From Rhodopseudomonas sp. (GTDB lineage Bacteria; Pseudomonadota; Alphaproteobacteria; Rhizobiales; Xanthobacteraceae), in assembly GCF_013377015.1 (NCBI RefSeq), contig NZ_JACABA010000001.1, forward strand, positions 641,554 to 705,553: a stretch of 64,000 nt of DNA, in the 5' to 3' direction. The translations under genes and the position numbers were made by a program. Positions 25,737 to 34,947 of this stretch are shown piece after piece. The first letter of the stretch is position 1; every line of letters begins with the position of its first letter. The notes below the pieces were generated by a model. The model was not told the DNA's origin. It searched no databases and was given only the letters and a program-made list of their open reading frames with translations.

Positions 25737-27230
25737 ATGACCCGCATCGCCGTCGGCGGCTTCCTGCACGAGACCAACACCTTCGCGCCCACCAAGGCGA
25801 CCTGGGACGACTTCGTCCATGGCGGCGGCTGGCCGTCGATGACGCAGGGGCCCGACGTGCTCGCGGTGATGCGCCATATCAATGTCGGGCTGGCTGGCTT
25901 CGTCGAACAGGCCGAGGCCAGGCAATGGGAGCTGGTGCCGACCATCGCCTGCGGCGCCAGTCCCTCGGCGCATGTCACCGAAGACGCCTTCGAGCGCATC
26001 GCCAAGGTGATGATCGACGGCATCAAGGCGGCGGGGCCGCTCGACGCGGTCTATCTCGACCTGCACGGCGCCATGGTGACCGAGCATCTCGACGATGGCG
26101 AGGGCGAGATCCTGGCGCGGGTCCGCGCCGCGATCGGCAACGACCTGCCGCTGGTGGTCAGCCTCGACCTGCACGCCAACGTCACGCCGCGGATGGTCGA
26201 ACACGCCGACGCGCTGATCGCCTATCGCACCTATCCGCACGTCGACATGGCCGACACCGGCCGCGCCGCCGCCCGGCATCTGGCGCTGCTACTGCAATCC
26301 GGCCACCGCTTCGCCAAGGCGTTCCGGCAATTGCCGTTCCTGATTCCGATCAGTTGGCAATGCACCTTTGACCAGCCCTGTAAGGGTATTTACGAAAAGC
26401 TGGCGGCGCTGGAGAGCGACGCGGTGCCGACGCTGTCGTTCGCGCCGGGCTTTCCCGCCGCCGATTTCCCCGATTGCGGCGCCAGCGTGTTCGCCTATGG
26501 CCGCACCCAGCAGGACGCCGACGACGCGGCTGACCGGATCGCCGCGCTGGTGATCGGCCACGAAAACGATTTCGACGGCCGCATCTACACCCCGGATGAC
26601 GGGGTCCGCCATGCGATGGAGCTGGCGAAAACCGCGACGAAGCCGATCGTGATCGCCGACACCCAGGACAATCCCGGCGCCGGCGGCGATTCCGACACCA
26701 CCGGCATGCTGCGCGCGCTGGTCCGCAACAACGCGCAGCGCGCCGCGATCGGCGTGATCTACGATCCCGATTCGGCGCAGGCCGCCCACGAAGCGGGCGT
26801 TGGCGCCACCGTCGCGCTCGCGCTCGGCGGCAAGTCGCGCATCGCCGGCGACGCGCCGTATAAGGAAAGCTTCGTAGTCGAAACGCTGTCGGACGGACGC
26901 TTCGTCGCGAGCGGTCCGTATTACGGCGGGCGCGACATGGACATGGGCCCGTCGGCGTGTTTGCGGATCGGTGGCGTCCGGGTCGTCGTCGCATCGCACA
27001 AAGCGCAGCTCGCCGACCAGTCGATGTATCGCTTCGTCGGGATCGAACCGACCGAACAATCGATTCTCGTCAACAAGAGCTCGGTGCATTTCCGCGCCGA
27101 CTTCGAGCCGATCGCCGAAACGCTGCTGATCTGCGCGGCGCCCGGCGCGATGCCCGCCGACACCGCCGCACTGCCCTGGGCGAGGCTGCGCCCCGGTATT
27201 CGCACCAGGCCGAACGGCGCGCCGTTCTAG
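25737..27230 (+). CDS. M81-family metallopeptidase (MlrC-like)
   Basis: 497 residues. The N-terminal M81 motif IAVGGFLHETNTFAPTKATW is intact, as are DLHGAMVTE and SLDLHANVTP, which carry the zinc and active-site residues. The C-terminal domain shows DTQDNPGAGGDSDTTGMLRA. MlrC completes linear peptide breakdown in the microcystin pathway, but MlrC relatives beside dipeptide transporters are widespread and probably process other small peptides. Last gene of the module, separated from the ATPase by a REP element. Confidence 0.9.
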   Translation: MTRIAVGGFLHETNTFAPTKATWDDFVHGGGWPSMTQGPDVLAVMRHINVGLAGFVEQAEARQWELVPTIACGASPSAHVTEDAFERIAKVMIDGIKAAGPLDAVYLDLHGAMVTEHLDDGEGEILARVRAAIGNDLPLVVSLDLHANVTPRMVEHADALIAYRTYPHVDMADTGRAAARHLALLLQSGHRFAKAFRQLPFLIPISWQCTFDQPCKGIYEKLAALESDAVPTLSFAPGFPAADFPDCGASVFAYGRTQQDADDAADRIAALVIGHENDFDGRIYTPDDGVRHAMELAKTATKPIVIADTQDNPGAGGDSDTTGMLRALVRNNAQRAAIGVIYDPDSAQAAHEAGVGATVALALGGKSRIAGDAPYKESFVVETLSDGRFVASGPYYGGRDMDMGPSACLRIGGVRVVVASHKAQLADQSMYRFVGIEPTEQSILVNKSSVHFRADFEPIAETLLICAAPGAMPADTAALPWARLRPGIRTRPNGAPF

Positions 27231-27546
27231 CGAATCGATTCAACAATCCACAACATTTTGCGGCGGCTGCAGCGGACGATCGTCTCGCTGTGCGGCACAG
27301 CTTGACGTCAATCGAAAGTTACATCGGACAAATTCACACGATCGCACGGCGACCAGATCAGCCCCCTACCTTCGCGCCACGCGTCTTCGGGATCGCAAGC
27401 CATCAGAAGTCATCATACGCGCGAACTAAGCGTATGTGAGTACCGCAGCCCATTGAGATTGTCGTAAACCTCGCCGACGCGGGAACTAAGCGCGCTCTCC
27501 AATATTTGATTACCCGGTTCAATCAATTTCGGAGGAGGTTAACAGT
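27231..27546. other. Intergenic region before the alpha/beta hydrolase gene
   Basis: 316 bp with no credible gene. It holds two near-identical 15-bp motifs 60 bp apart (27418 and 27478) and a 7-bp-stem hairpin, CATACGC ... GCGTATG, at 27414-27436. Composition is visibly more AT-rich than the neighbouring genes. Confidence 0.55.
27418..27492. repeat. Direct repeat CGCGSGAACTAAGCG, two copies 60 bp apart
   Basis: CGCGCGAACTAAGCG at 27418-27432 and CGCGGGAACTAAGCG at 27478-27492 differ at one base. The 60-bp spacing puts both on the same face of the helix, 54 bp or more before the hydrolase ATG. They are possible binding sites for an unknown regulator. Confidence 0.5.
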
Positions 27547-28560
27547 ATGCCGGCCGCAGCAAATAAGGCACTCGACAAAGCGTCAATCCCTCAAGGAGGT
27601 TACGTGCAATCTGGACTGTCGAATCCATTACACGGATCGCGAAAAGACATCGTCAGCGTTGCCGGACGGCTCGCTACTTACTCATCCGGCGCGCCGACGC
27701 CCGCAGGGCCGCCCAACCCCCTGCTGTTGATCCATAGCGTCAACGCCGTCGCATCGGCCTTCGAGGTGAAGCCGCTTTACGATCTGTACGCAGATAGGCG
27801 CCCGGTCGAGGCCGTCGATCTTCCGGGATTTGGACAATCGGAACGGCATGATCGCGAATACAACGCCCGGATGATGACCGATGCGGTGCATGCCACCGTC
27901 GCCAGACTGCGAGAGGCCAATGGAAACTTGCCAATCGACGCCGTGGCGCTCTCGCTGTCGTGCGAATTCCTGGCTCGTGCGGCGGCGGAAGATCCGGCGG
28001 CGTTTCGATCCGTCGCCTTCATCAGCCCCACCGGATTCGAAGGCAAGGCGCGCGACGCACGCGTGGCCGGCAACCGCGGCAAGCCCTGGTTGATCAAAGC
28101 GCTGTATTGGCCGATCTGGAAGCGCGGCGTCTTCCGGCTACTGACCATGCGTCCCGTGATTCGGAAGTTCCTGGAGAAGGCCTGGGGCTCGAAGACCATC
28201 GACGAACCGTTGCTCGAATACGATTGCCAAACCGCACAACAGCATGGCGCGCGTCATGCCCCGTATTACTTCGTGGCCGGCTATCTGTTCAGCACGGACA
28301 TCCTCCGCATCTACGAGTCGCTGCAACTTCCAGTGTGGATGGCCTACGGCGTGCGCGGAGATTTTGTGGACTACCGACACAAAGACCGTATAGCAGGCAG
28401 ATCGAACTGGACCATTGAGCAATTTGAAACAGGCGCTTTCCCTCACTTTGAGGTACTCGATCAAGTAGCCGCTTCGTACGATGCGTTCCTCGCTCAACTA
28501 CCAACAGAGAACAACAAAAGCGCCCCCGGATTTCACCCCGCTCTGCTGCCGATTCCGTAG
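27547..28560 (+). CDS. Alpha/beta hydrolase
   Basis: 337 residues from the ATG at 27547. Features: oxyanion segment LLLIHSVNAVASAFE, strand VEAVDLPGFGQSE, and a nucleophile elbow VALSLSCEFLARAAAE in which the usual G-x-S-x-G has become A-L-S-L-S. The catalytic Asp lies in the region YGVRGDFVDYR and the His in TGAFPHFEVL. Substrate unknown. Two starts compete: the ATG at 27547 behind GGAGGAGG, and an in-frame GTG at 27604 behind AAGGAGG (318 residues). Both ribosome sites are strong. The Ser-rich elbow and AT-richer composition set it apart from its neighbours. Confidence 0.85.
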   Translation: MPAAANKALDKASIPQGGYVQSGLSNPLHGSRKDIVSVAGRLATYSSGAPTPAGPPNPLLLIHSVNAVASAFEVKPLYDLYADRRPVEAVDLPGFGQSERHDREYNARMMTDAVHATVARLREANGNLPIDAVALSLSCEFLARAAAEDPAAFRSVAFISPTGFEGKARDARVAGNRGKPWLIKALYWPIWKRGVFRLLTMRPVIRKFLEKAWGSKTIDEPLLEYDCQTAQQHGARHAPYYFVAGYLFSTDILRIYESLQLPVWMAYGVRGDFVDYRHKDRIAGRSNWTIEQFETGAFPHFEVLDQVAASYDAFLAQLPTENNKSAPGFHPALLPIP

Positions 28561-28698
28561 TCGGCAGCGCGGACGAACGCCGACGGCACTTTCGACGACT
28601 ACGCTGCATTGAGACTTAAATGCCACTTTTGCGGAGTTCGATGGACAGGAATGACATATGCACGTTTGATGACCGGAGCGACGGGTCGAGACGATCCA

Positions 28699-29703
28699 AT
28701 GCACCCTCTGACCCATCACGAGATCCTCGGCCTGATCGAACCGTTCACGCGACGCGACCGCCACATCGATCTAGCCGCGAGTGATCGAACCCGACGACGC
28801 CTGCTGTTCAAGCCGATCGAGCACACCGACGAGGCGCTGACCGACGCATGCGAGATTCTCCAGCTTGAGAATCTTCGACCTGATCGCTATCGGCTGACCC
28901 GAACCATCACCCTTGGCTGCGGTCTGAAGGCGACCCTTCAGACCGAGGGTCCGGATCCGGGAGAGTTGCTGACGCGCATCGAGACCGTGCCGCCGCAACG
29001 GCATTTTCGTTCCGAAGCCAACGCCACGATCGCGCAGAGCTACCGTTTGTCGCCAACCGCCAGCGGCTCGGCGGCGGTGCAACTGGAACTGATCCGGGCA
29101 GATGTCGCAGTCGGGGGACTCACCGTGATCGTGCACGCCGCGACTGTGAAGGGATATCCGGCCGAAGTCGATCTGATCCCGAACACCCCCGGCGTCGTGC
29201 TGCCGGAGGACCTCCTGGCGGTGATGGGCTGGGCCTGGGGGCCGCTGCGCAAGACTCGCGAAGGATGGACCGGGAAGCTGCGGGTTCGCGGCGACGAGCC
29301 TCAATTGAGTCGCAAGACCGAGGCCAAGGTGGAAACGCTGGTCGCGCATCTGGCGCGCACGCTGACGAAACCGCCGCACCACTTCCACGAGACGCTGCGG
29401 CGCGCGCGCTGGGGCGTGGTGTTCCGCCGCGCCTTACCGCTGTTGTTCTTCGCCGTGCTGATCGTGGGGGCAGGCAGTTTGACGCAGGTGCAAATTCCAA
29501 GCGACTCCATTCTCAATCTGCTGATCATGGGAGCCCCACCGCTGCTGATGTTCGGCGCATTCGGCATGCGCGATACGCCGCCGCTGGAGATTCCGCCATT
29601 GCCCCGGCGTTCGAAGGTCGGGGTCTGGCCATTGCAACCCGCAGCGGTCGCGGCACCGCAGGACGTCTCGTCCGACCGAACCACGCTCCTGGCAGCCGAA
29701 TAA
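28699..29703 (+). CDS. Conserved membrane-anchored protein of unknown function upstream of MoxR
   Basis: 334 residues from the ATG at 28699 (MHPLTHHEILGLIEPFTRR); an in-frame ATG at 28651 would add 16. The first 230 residues are soluble and repeatedly beta-like (LTRTITLGCGLKATLQTE; VQLELIRADVAVGGLTVIVH). Two hydrophobic segments follow at about 255-300 (LPLLFFAVLIVGAGSL, LLIMGAPPLLMFGAF), then a short tail. No family recognised. It directly precedes the MoxR ATPase (47 bp gap) and is probably co-transcribed with it. Confidence 0.72.
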   Translation: MHPLTHHEILGLIEPFTRRDRHIDLAASDRTRRRLLFKPIEHTDEALTDACEILQLENLRPDRYRLTRTITLGCGLKATLQTEGPDPGELLTRIETVPPQRHFRSEANATIAQSYRLSPTASGSAAVQLELIRADVAVGGLTVIVHAATVKGYPAEVDLIPNTPGVVLPEDLLAVMGWAWGPLRKTREGWTGKLRVRGDEPQLSRKTEAKVETLVAHLARTLTKPPHHFHETLRRARWGVVFRRALPLLFFAVLIVGAGSLTQVQIPSDSILNLLIMGAPPLLMFGAFGMRDTPPLEIPPLPRRSKVGVWPLQPAAVAAPQDVSSDRTTLLAAE

Positions 29704-29749
29704 GAGTCACCGAACGAAGACAACAAAGCGAAAAGAAGTGTGAGGATCG

Positions 29750-30859
29750 ATGCACGGCAATCCCATGAATATTCCGCCGGTCTCAATCGCCGCGGCCAAG
29801 GCCGCCTTGATCGAGCAATACTCGGATCCTACCTTGCGGCGCCGCGCATCGATGCTGTGGGGAACACGCGGGGTCGGCAAGTCGTCGATCGTGCGCCAGG
29901 TCGCCGAGCATTTCGGCATTCCCCTCGTTGACCTGCGTCTGACCACGATCGAGCCGGTCGATATCAGGGGCGCGATCTATGCCGACGAAGCCCTCGCCAA
30001 GACCGTATGGTTTCCGCCCGAATTCCTGCCGACCCCGAACCAGCACGAGGGCATCCTGTTTCTCGACGAACTGACCGCCGCCGACCAGCGGCTGCAGATC
30101 TCGGCCTATTCGCTGATCCTCGACCGCCGGGTCGGCAACTATCACTTGCCCGATGGCTGGCAAGTCGTCGCCGCGGGCAACGCCAGCTTCCATGGCGCGA
30201 TCAGCCACGACATGGGCACCGCGCTGGCCGACCGCATGTTCCACTTCAATGTTCAGACCGTGATCGATGCGTTTCTGGCGCATGCGCTGGCCGCGGATTT
30301 CGCACCGGAGGTCATGGCCTATCTGAAGATCCGCCCCGACAAACTCGACGACACCCAGGCGCAACTCGCCGGCGACCACCTGATCGGCGCCAGCCCGCGC
30401 GGCTGGGAAGACATTTCCAACGTGCTGAAGTCCGGGCTGTCGGACGGCGCCAAGCGGCTGTTCGTGCAGGGCCGCATCGGCGCGGCCAACGCGGCGGAAT
30501 TCTTCGGCGTGCTGCGCGAGATCCAGGCCGGGGTCGACGTCGTGCGGCTACTGGCGGCGCGGCCCGGTCCGGAGACCGCGGCGCTGCTGCCGAAGACGCT
30601 CGATGCCCTGTACGGCATGATCTACGGGTTGCTGGCCGCGAGCCATGACGTCCCCGCGCTGGCACGCGCGCTGGAGATCATCGAGCAGCTGCCGGATATC
30701 CGGGGCACGATGCCGCTGCCGATCCGCGAGGCACAGACGCTGGCGATGGAGCTGTTCATGCAACGCGGGCTGGACGCCGGCCTCGAGGCGGCGATTCTCG
30801 ACAGCCCAGCCTACCATCGCTATGGCGAACGCCGCCAGCTGGAAAGCCAGCATGCTTGA
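29750..30859 (+). CDS. MoxR-type AAA+ ATPase
   Basis: 369 residues. Walker A GTRGVGKSSI at 38-47, Walker B ILFLDELTAAD at about 98-108, and sensor 1 VVAAGNASFHGA near 145. MoxR/RavA/CbbQ ATPases remodel target proteins together with a VWA-domain partner, and that partner is encoded next, overlapping by 8 bases. An AGGA ribosome site supports the ATG at 29750; ATG 29765 is also possible. Confidence 0.9.
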   Translation: MHGNPMNIPPVSIAAAKAALIEQYSDPTLRRRASMLWGTRGVGKSSIVRQVAEHFGIPLVDLRLTTIEPVDIRGAIYADEALAKTVWFPPEFLPTPNQHEGILFLDELTAADQRLQISAYSLILDRRVGNYHLPDGWQVVAAGNASFHGAISHDMGTALADRMFHFNVQTVIDAFLAHALAADFAPEVMAYLKIRPDKLDDTQAQLAGDHLIGASPRGWEDISNVLKSGLSDGAKRLFVQGRIGAANAAEFFGVLREIQAGVDVVRLLAARPGPETAALLPKTLDALYGMIYGLLAASHDVPALARALEIIEQLPDIRGTMPLPIREAQTLAMELFMQRGLDAGLEAAILDSPAYHRYGERRQLESQHA

Positions 30860-32219
30860 TACCACCGCGCTGTATTGCCATCGCGGCACGCGCGCGATCC
30901 AGCGCATGGTGGAATATGCGCCGTCCACCGGCGGACTCGCGCTGTGGGTCAGGCACCTCGACCTGCCCGCCGACGCCGAGGCGCCGGCGGCGATGACCGA
31001 CGGCAACACGGTGTTTTACGGCGCGGCGTTCGAAGCCCTGCCGCTGCCCGAACAGGTCGGGCTGGTGGCGCATGAGGTGATGCACATCGCGCTACGCCAT
31101 CCGCAACGCTTCGTCGATCTGCAGCGCCTGCTCGGCGACGTCGATCTTCAGCTGTTCAATATCTGCGCGGATGCGATCGTCAACAGCACGCTGGCGCATC
31201 TGAGCTGGCTGAAGCTGCCGTCGACCTCGGTGTTCCTGGAACAGATTCTCGCCAAGGCCCTGAACCAGAAACAGGATGCCGAAGTGGCGCTACTGGAATG
31301 GGACGTCGAGCGGCTGTACCGCACCATCGACGATCGCCGTATGCAGGAACAGAGCAGCAGCAAGAAGGACGGCAGTAAATCGGACTCCGGCGGCAAGGCG
31401 ACCAACCCGGGCGCCGGCGGCCAGGACCAGCCGGAATCGGCGGGCGAACAGGAGCGCGCCGACGGCCGCGAGGACGGACCGAAATCCGCCAAGGTGCGCG
31501 ATCTCGGCAAGAACGGCCCGATTGATCTGGTGCCGAGCCCGGAAGCGCAGGGCGCGCCGGAAGCCGAGGCCGAACAGGCGCGCGAGTGGAGCGAGCGGCT
31601 GATGCGCGGCCACGCCGGCGACGGGGCGTTCTCGATGTTACGGACCCTGATTGCCGATCTGCCGCGGAGCCGGACGCCGTGGAACCATGTGCTGAGGGTG
31701 CAACTGGCGCGCGGCCTGGCGCGCAAGCCGTCGATCTCGTGGTCGCGCCCGACCCGCTCCTATATCGCCAATCAGGGACGCAGCGGCAGCCACCGGATGC
31801 CGTTCGAGCCCGGCACCAGTCCGACCAAGATCTCGCCGCGTCTGGCGCTGATCATCGACGTCTCCGGTTCGATCGACGAAAACATGATGGAGCGCTTCGC
31901 CGTCGAGATTGAGTCGATCACCAGGCGTCAGGAAGCCGGATTGGTGCTGATCATCGGCGACGAGCGGGTGCGCAAGGTCGATATCTTCGAGCCCGGCCAA
32001 CCGATCGACCTCGGTGCGATCACATTCTCCGGCGGCGGCGGCACCGACTTCTCGCCGCTGCTGGCGGAAGCCGACAGGCATCATCCGGACATCTGCGTGG
32101 TGCTGACCGATCTCGAAGGCCCGGCGGAATTCCGCCCGCGCTGGCCGGTGATCTGGGCGGTTCCCGATACTTGCGTGGCGGTGGTCCAGCCGTTCGGGCG
32201 CAAGCTGACGATCAACTAA
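30852..32219 (+). CDS. VWA-domain protein with HExxH metallopeptidase-like motif (DUF2201 type)
   Basis: 455 residues. The N-terminal domain has HEVMH at 74-78 plus His83, a zinc-site pattern. A disordered, charged linker spans about 165-240 (SSSKKDGSKSDSGGKATNPG). A C-terminal VWA domain carries the MIDAS start DVSGSIDENM near 335 and GGGGTDFSPLL. Start chosen because it overlaps the MoxR stop. AAA-VWA pairs act as a unit: the VWA protein binds the client and the ATPase does the work. Whether the HExxH site cleaves anything is unknown. Confidence 0.88.
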   Translation: MLDTTALYCHRGTRAIQRMVEYAPSTGGLALWVRHLDLPADAEAPAAMTDGNTVFYGAAFEALPLPEQVGLVAHEVMHIALRHPQRFVDLQRLLGDVDLQLFNICADAIVNSTLAHLSWLKLPSTSVFLEQILAKALNQKQDAEVALLEWDVERLYRTIDDRRMQEQSSSKKDGSKSDSGGKATNPGAGGQDQPESAGEQERADGREDGPKSAKVRDLGKNGPIDLVPSPEAQGAPEAEAEQAREWSERLMRGHAGDGAFSMLRTLIADLPRSRTPWNHVLRVQLARGLARKPSISWSRPTRSYIANQGRSGSHRMPFEPGTSPTKISPRLALIIDVSGSIDENMMERFAVEIESITRRQEAGLVLIIGDERVRKVDIFEPGQPIDLGAITFSGGGGTDFSPLLAEADRHHPDICVVLTDLEGPAEFRPRWPVIWAVPDTCVAVVQPFGRKLTIN

Positions 32220-32334
32220 TAGGTCGTTCTCACACCTCGCAGGGGTGGCATGGGGACGACCGCGATCAGACCGGCCGCGAACCGCTGACTCAGGCGATCG
32301 CGGCGATCCAAGAAGTTGCATTCGGGAGATTGAT

Positions 32335-33735
32335 ATGCTGCACGTGATGGGAATTCCGGATGCGACCAGCAATCTCGCGCCGATTCCGATGGAATGCGAC
32401 GCGCCGTATCTCGCCGTTAAGGGCGAATTACCGCGCGGTCTCAACGGCACGCTGTATCGCAACGGCGCCAATCCGCAATTCGCCACGCCCGACGCGCACT
32501 GGTTCTTCGGCGACGGCATGCTGCACGCCTTCCGGCTCGAAAACGGCCGCGCCAGCTATCGCAATCGCTGGATCCGCACTCCGAAATGGATCGCCGAGCA
32601 CGAGGCCGGCCGGCCGCTCTACGGCAGTTTCAATCGCAAGCTGCGCGACGCGCCGGCGTCGACCCCGGTCGACGGCGGCGTCGCCAACACCAATATCGTG
32701 TTTCACGCCGGCAAGCTGCTGGCGCTGGAGGAGGCGCACCTGCCGACCGAGATCGAACCCGGCAGCCTGGCGACGCGGGGCTATTGCGATTTCGGCCACG
32801 GCATTTCCGGGCCGTTCACCGCGCATCCTAAGATCGACCCGCTGACCGGCGAGATGCTGTTCTTCGGCTACAACGCCAAGGGGCCGATGACGCGGTCGAT
32901 GTCGCACGGCACGATCGACGCTTCCGGCAAGGTGACCCAGTTCGAGCGCTTCAAGGCGCCCTATGCCAGCATGGTGCACGACTTCATCGTCACCGAGCGG
33001 CATATCCTGTTTCCGATTCTGCCGCTCACCGGCAGCCTGTGGCGGGCGTTGCGCGGCAAGCCGCCTTACGCCTGGGACCCCGGCAAGGGCTCCTATGTGG
33101 GGGTGATGAAGCGCGGCGGCTCGGTCCGCGACATCCGCTGGTTTCGCGGCGAGGCGTGTTTCGTGTTTCACGTCATGAATGCCTGGGACGACGGCGACCG
33201 CATCGTTGCCGACGTGATGCAGTCCGAGGTGGCACCATTGTTTCCGCATCCCGACGGGCGGCGCACCGATCCGGAAAAATCCCGCGCCCGGCTGTGCCGC
33301 TGGAGCTTCGATCTCGCCGGCAACAGCGACGGCTTCACCCGAACCTATCTGGACGACATCAGCGGCGAGTTTCCGCGCATCGACGAACGCCGCGCCGGAC
33401 TGCGCAGCCAGCACGGCTGGTACGCCAGCGCCGATCCGTCACTGCCGCTGGGGGCGTTTTCCGGTCTGGTCCATGTCGATGGCGAAGGCGCGCCGCGCGG
33501 CCAATATCGGCTTCCGCTTGGCGACACCGTCGGCGAGCCGGTCTTTGTCCCGCGCGACAAGGACTCCGCCGAGGGCGACGGTTGGCTGCTCGCGGTGATC
33601 TGGCGCGGCACCGAAAACCGCAGCGACCTCGCGGTGTTCGAAGCGTCCGACGTCGCGGCCGGGCCGGTCGCGCTGGTGCAGCTGGGCCATCGCATGCCGA
33701 ACGGCTTTCACGGCAACTGGGTTCAAGCCGGCTGA
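32335..33735 (+). CDS. Carotenoid oxygenase (RPE65/CCO family)
   Basis: 466 residues. Four iron-binding His positions are recognisable in order: FTAHPKIDPLTGE, ASMVHDFIVTERH, CFVFHVMNAWDDGD and, at the C-terminus, NGFHGNWV. Early family motif LPRGLNGTLYRNGANPQF at about 33-50. These enzymes split a conjugated double bond of carotenoids, apocarotenoids or stilbene-like phenylpropenes with O2. GGGAGA ribosome site before the ATG. No carotenoid biosynthesis gene lies nearby, so the substrate is open; an isoeugenol- or stilbene-cleaving role is possible. Confidence 0.92.
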   Translation: MLHVMGIPDATSNLAPIPMECDAPYLAVKGELPRGLNGTLYRNGANPQFATPDAHWFFGDGMLHAFRLENGRASYRNRWIRTPKWIAEHEAGRPLYGSFNRKLRDAPASTPVDGGVANTNIVFHAGKLLALEEAHLPTEIEPGSLATRGYCDFGHGISGPFTAHPKIDPLTGEMLFFGYNAKGPMTRSMSHGTIDASGKVTQFERFKAPYASMVHDFIVTERHILFPILPLTGSLWRALRGKPPYAWDPGKGSYVGVMKRGGSVRDIRWFRGEACFVFHVMNAWDDGDRIVADVMQSEVAPLFPHPDGRRTDPEKSRARLCRWSFDLAGNSDGFTRTYLDDISGEFPRIDERRAGLRSQHGWYASADPSLPLGAFSGLVHVDGEGAPRGQYRLPLGDTVGEPVFVPRDKDSAEGDGWLLAVIWRGTENRSDLAVFEASDVAAGPVALVQLGHRMPNGFHGNWVQAG

Positions 33736-33768
33736 GCCGGGTCGCGTGGCTCAAGCGCCGCTCGGTCG

Positions 33769-34605
33769 TCACCTGCCCCAGCGGTCCTCCCAGATCTTCT
33801 CGCCGATCATGCAGGACACCCGCGGCTCCTTGTCCGCCACCGGAATGATCCGGCTCTCGGACGGGCGGCCGGCGACCTCAAGCACCAGCTTGGTGTGGAT
33901 CGCTTCCTTGAACTTCTCGCGGTCCTTGATGGTGATGACGAACGAGCCGGGACCGCCGACCACGCAATCCTCGTAGTAATAATCGAGGTTTTCGATATCC
34001 ATCGTCGAGAACGACGGCTCCTTCACCATGATAGGCAGGCCGTTGATGATGACGCCCTTCTCCAGCGCGGCGTCGCGCGCCAACGTCACCGGCATGCCGT
34101 TGTTGTTCGGGCCGTCGCCGGAAATGTCGATCACGCGGCGCAAACCCTTGTAGGGATTCTGCTCGAACAGCGGCATCGCGAAGTTGATCGCGCCGGAGAT
34201 CGAGGTGCGCGAAGCCCGCCGGATCGGCGATTTCAGGATTGCGGCGGCGACCGCGTCGGCGGATTCCGGACCGTCGATCAATTGCCAGGACAGAATGATC
34301 TTCTGGTCGCCCGAGGCCGCCCATTCGAAATAGGTCACCGCGATCCTGCCGGTCGGACCGCTCTTCAGCGCCTGCAAGAAATCCTTGGAAACCAGCGCCT
34401 CGGCGTAGCCCTCGCGCTGAATCGCCAGTTCTTCCATGTCCATCGAATAGGAAACGTCGACCGCCAGCACCAGTTCGACATCGACCCGCTTTGCGTCCTT
34501 GTCGTCGGCGAGCTGCAGTGCCCGGTTCGGCGCCGCCCTGCCCGCGAGCACACCGCCGGCCATCGCAGCCGCGACAAGCATCGCCCCGATCGAGACCCAG
34601 CGCAT
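33769..34605 (-). CDS. Secreted DUF1194 protein (VWA-like)
   Basis: 278 residues with a signal peptide (MRWVSIGAMLVAAAMAGGVLA). The mature part begins a VWA-like fold: VDVELVLAVDVSYSMDMEEL carries the D-x-S-x-S metal site, and RRVIDISGDGPNNNGMPV is the DUF1194 hallmark. GGGAGGG ribosome site supports this ATG. Probably periplasmic; function unknown. It converges on the carotenoid oxygenase gene. Confidence 0.88.
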   Translation of the reverse strand: MRWVSIGAMLVAAAMAGGVLAGRAAPNRALQLADDKDAKRVDVELVLAVDVSYSMDMEELAIQREGYAEALVSKDFLQALKSGPTGRIAVTYFEWAASGDQKIILSWQLIDGPESADAVAAAILKSPIRRASRTSISGAINFAMPLFEQNPYKGLRRVIDISGDGPNNNGMPVTLARDAALEKGVIINGLPIMVKEPSFSTMDIENLDYYYEDCVVGGPGSFVITIKDREKFKEAIHTKLVLEVAGRPSESRIIPVADKEPRVSCMIGEKIWEDRWGR

Positions 34606-34947
34606 GGCGGCCCTCCCGTCGAATGATTTATTAATGGTGACACGCAAACGCAGTTGCGAAAAGCGACGAACGAGGGCGCGCGTTCACATTCGGGTCACTT
34701 GCGGGCCGCCTGCGCAGGTGACGGCCACAATTCCGCCGCGGCAGGTCGCGGAGGCCACCGCGCTCGATCAGACCGGCGCGATGGCGGCACAGATCGACCT
34801 CAAATTGTCGCAGTACCCCGGTTTCGCCACCGCCCCGGAGGCGGTAAACTACTTGCAGCGAAGGGACCCCGATGGCGACAGGGAGTCTGGCGGGCCGCCG
34901 CGCCAAAATGATGTGTCGTGTGCATCGGTCAACGTTCGTGAGTCCGC
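34606..34947. other. Intergenic region between DUF1194 gene and clpS
   Basis: 342 bp. One plus-strand frame stays open from 34634 to 34951 and ends inside the clpS start, but it has no ribosome site and no recognisable protein pattern, so I do not call it. Promoters for the divergent genes should be here; no specific site recognised. Confidence 0.45.
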
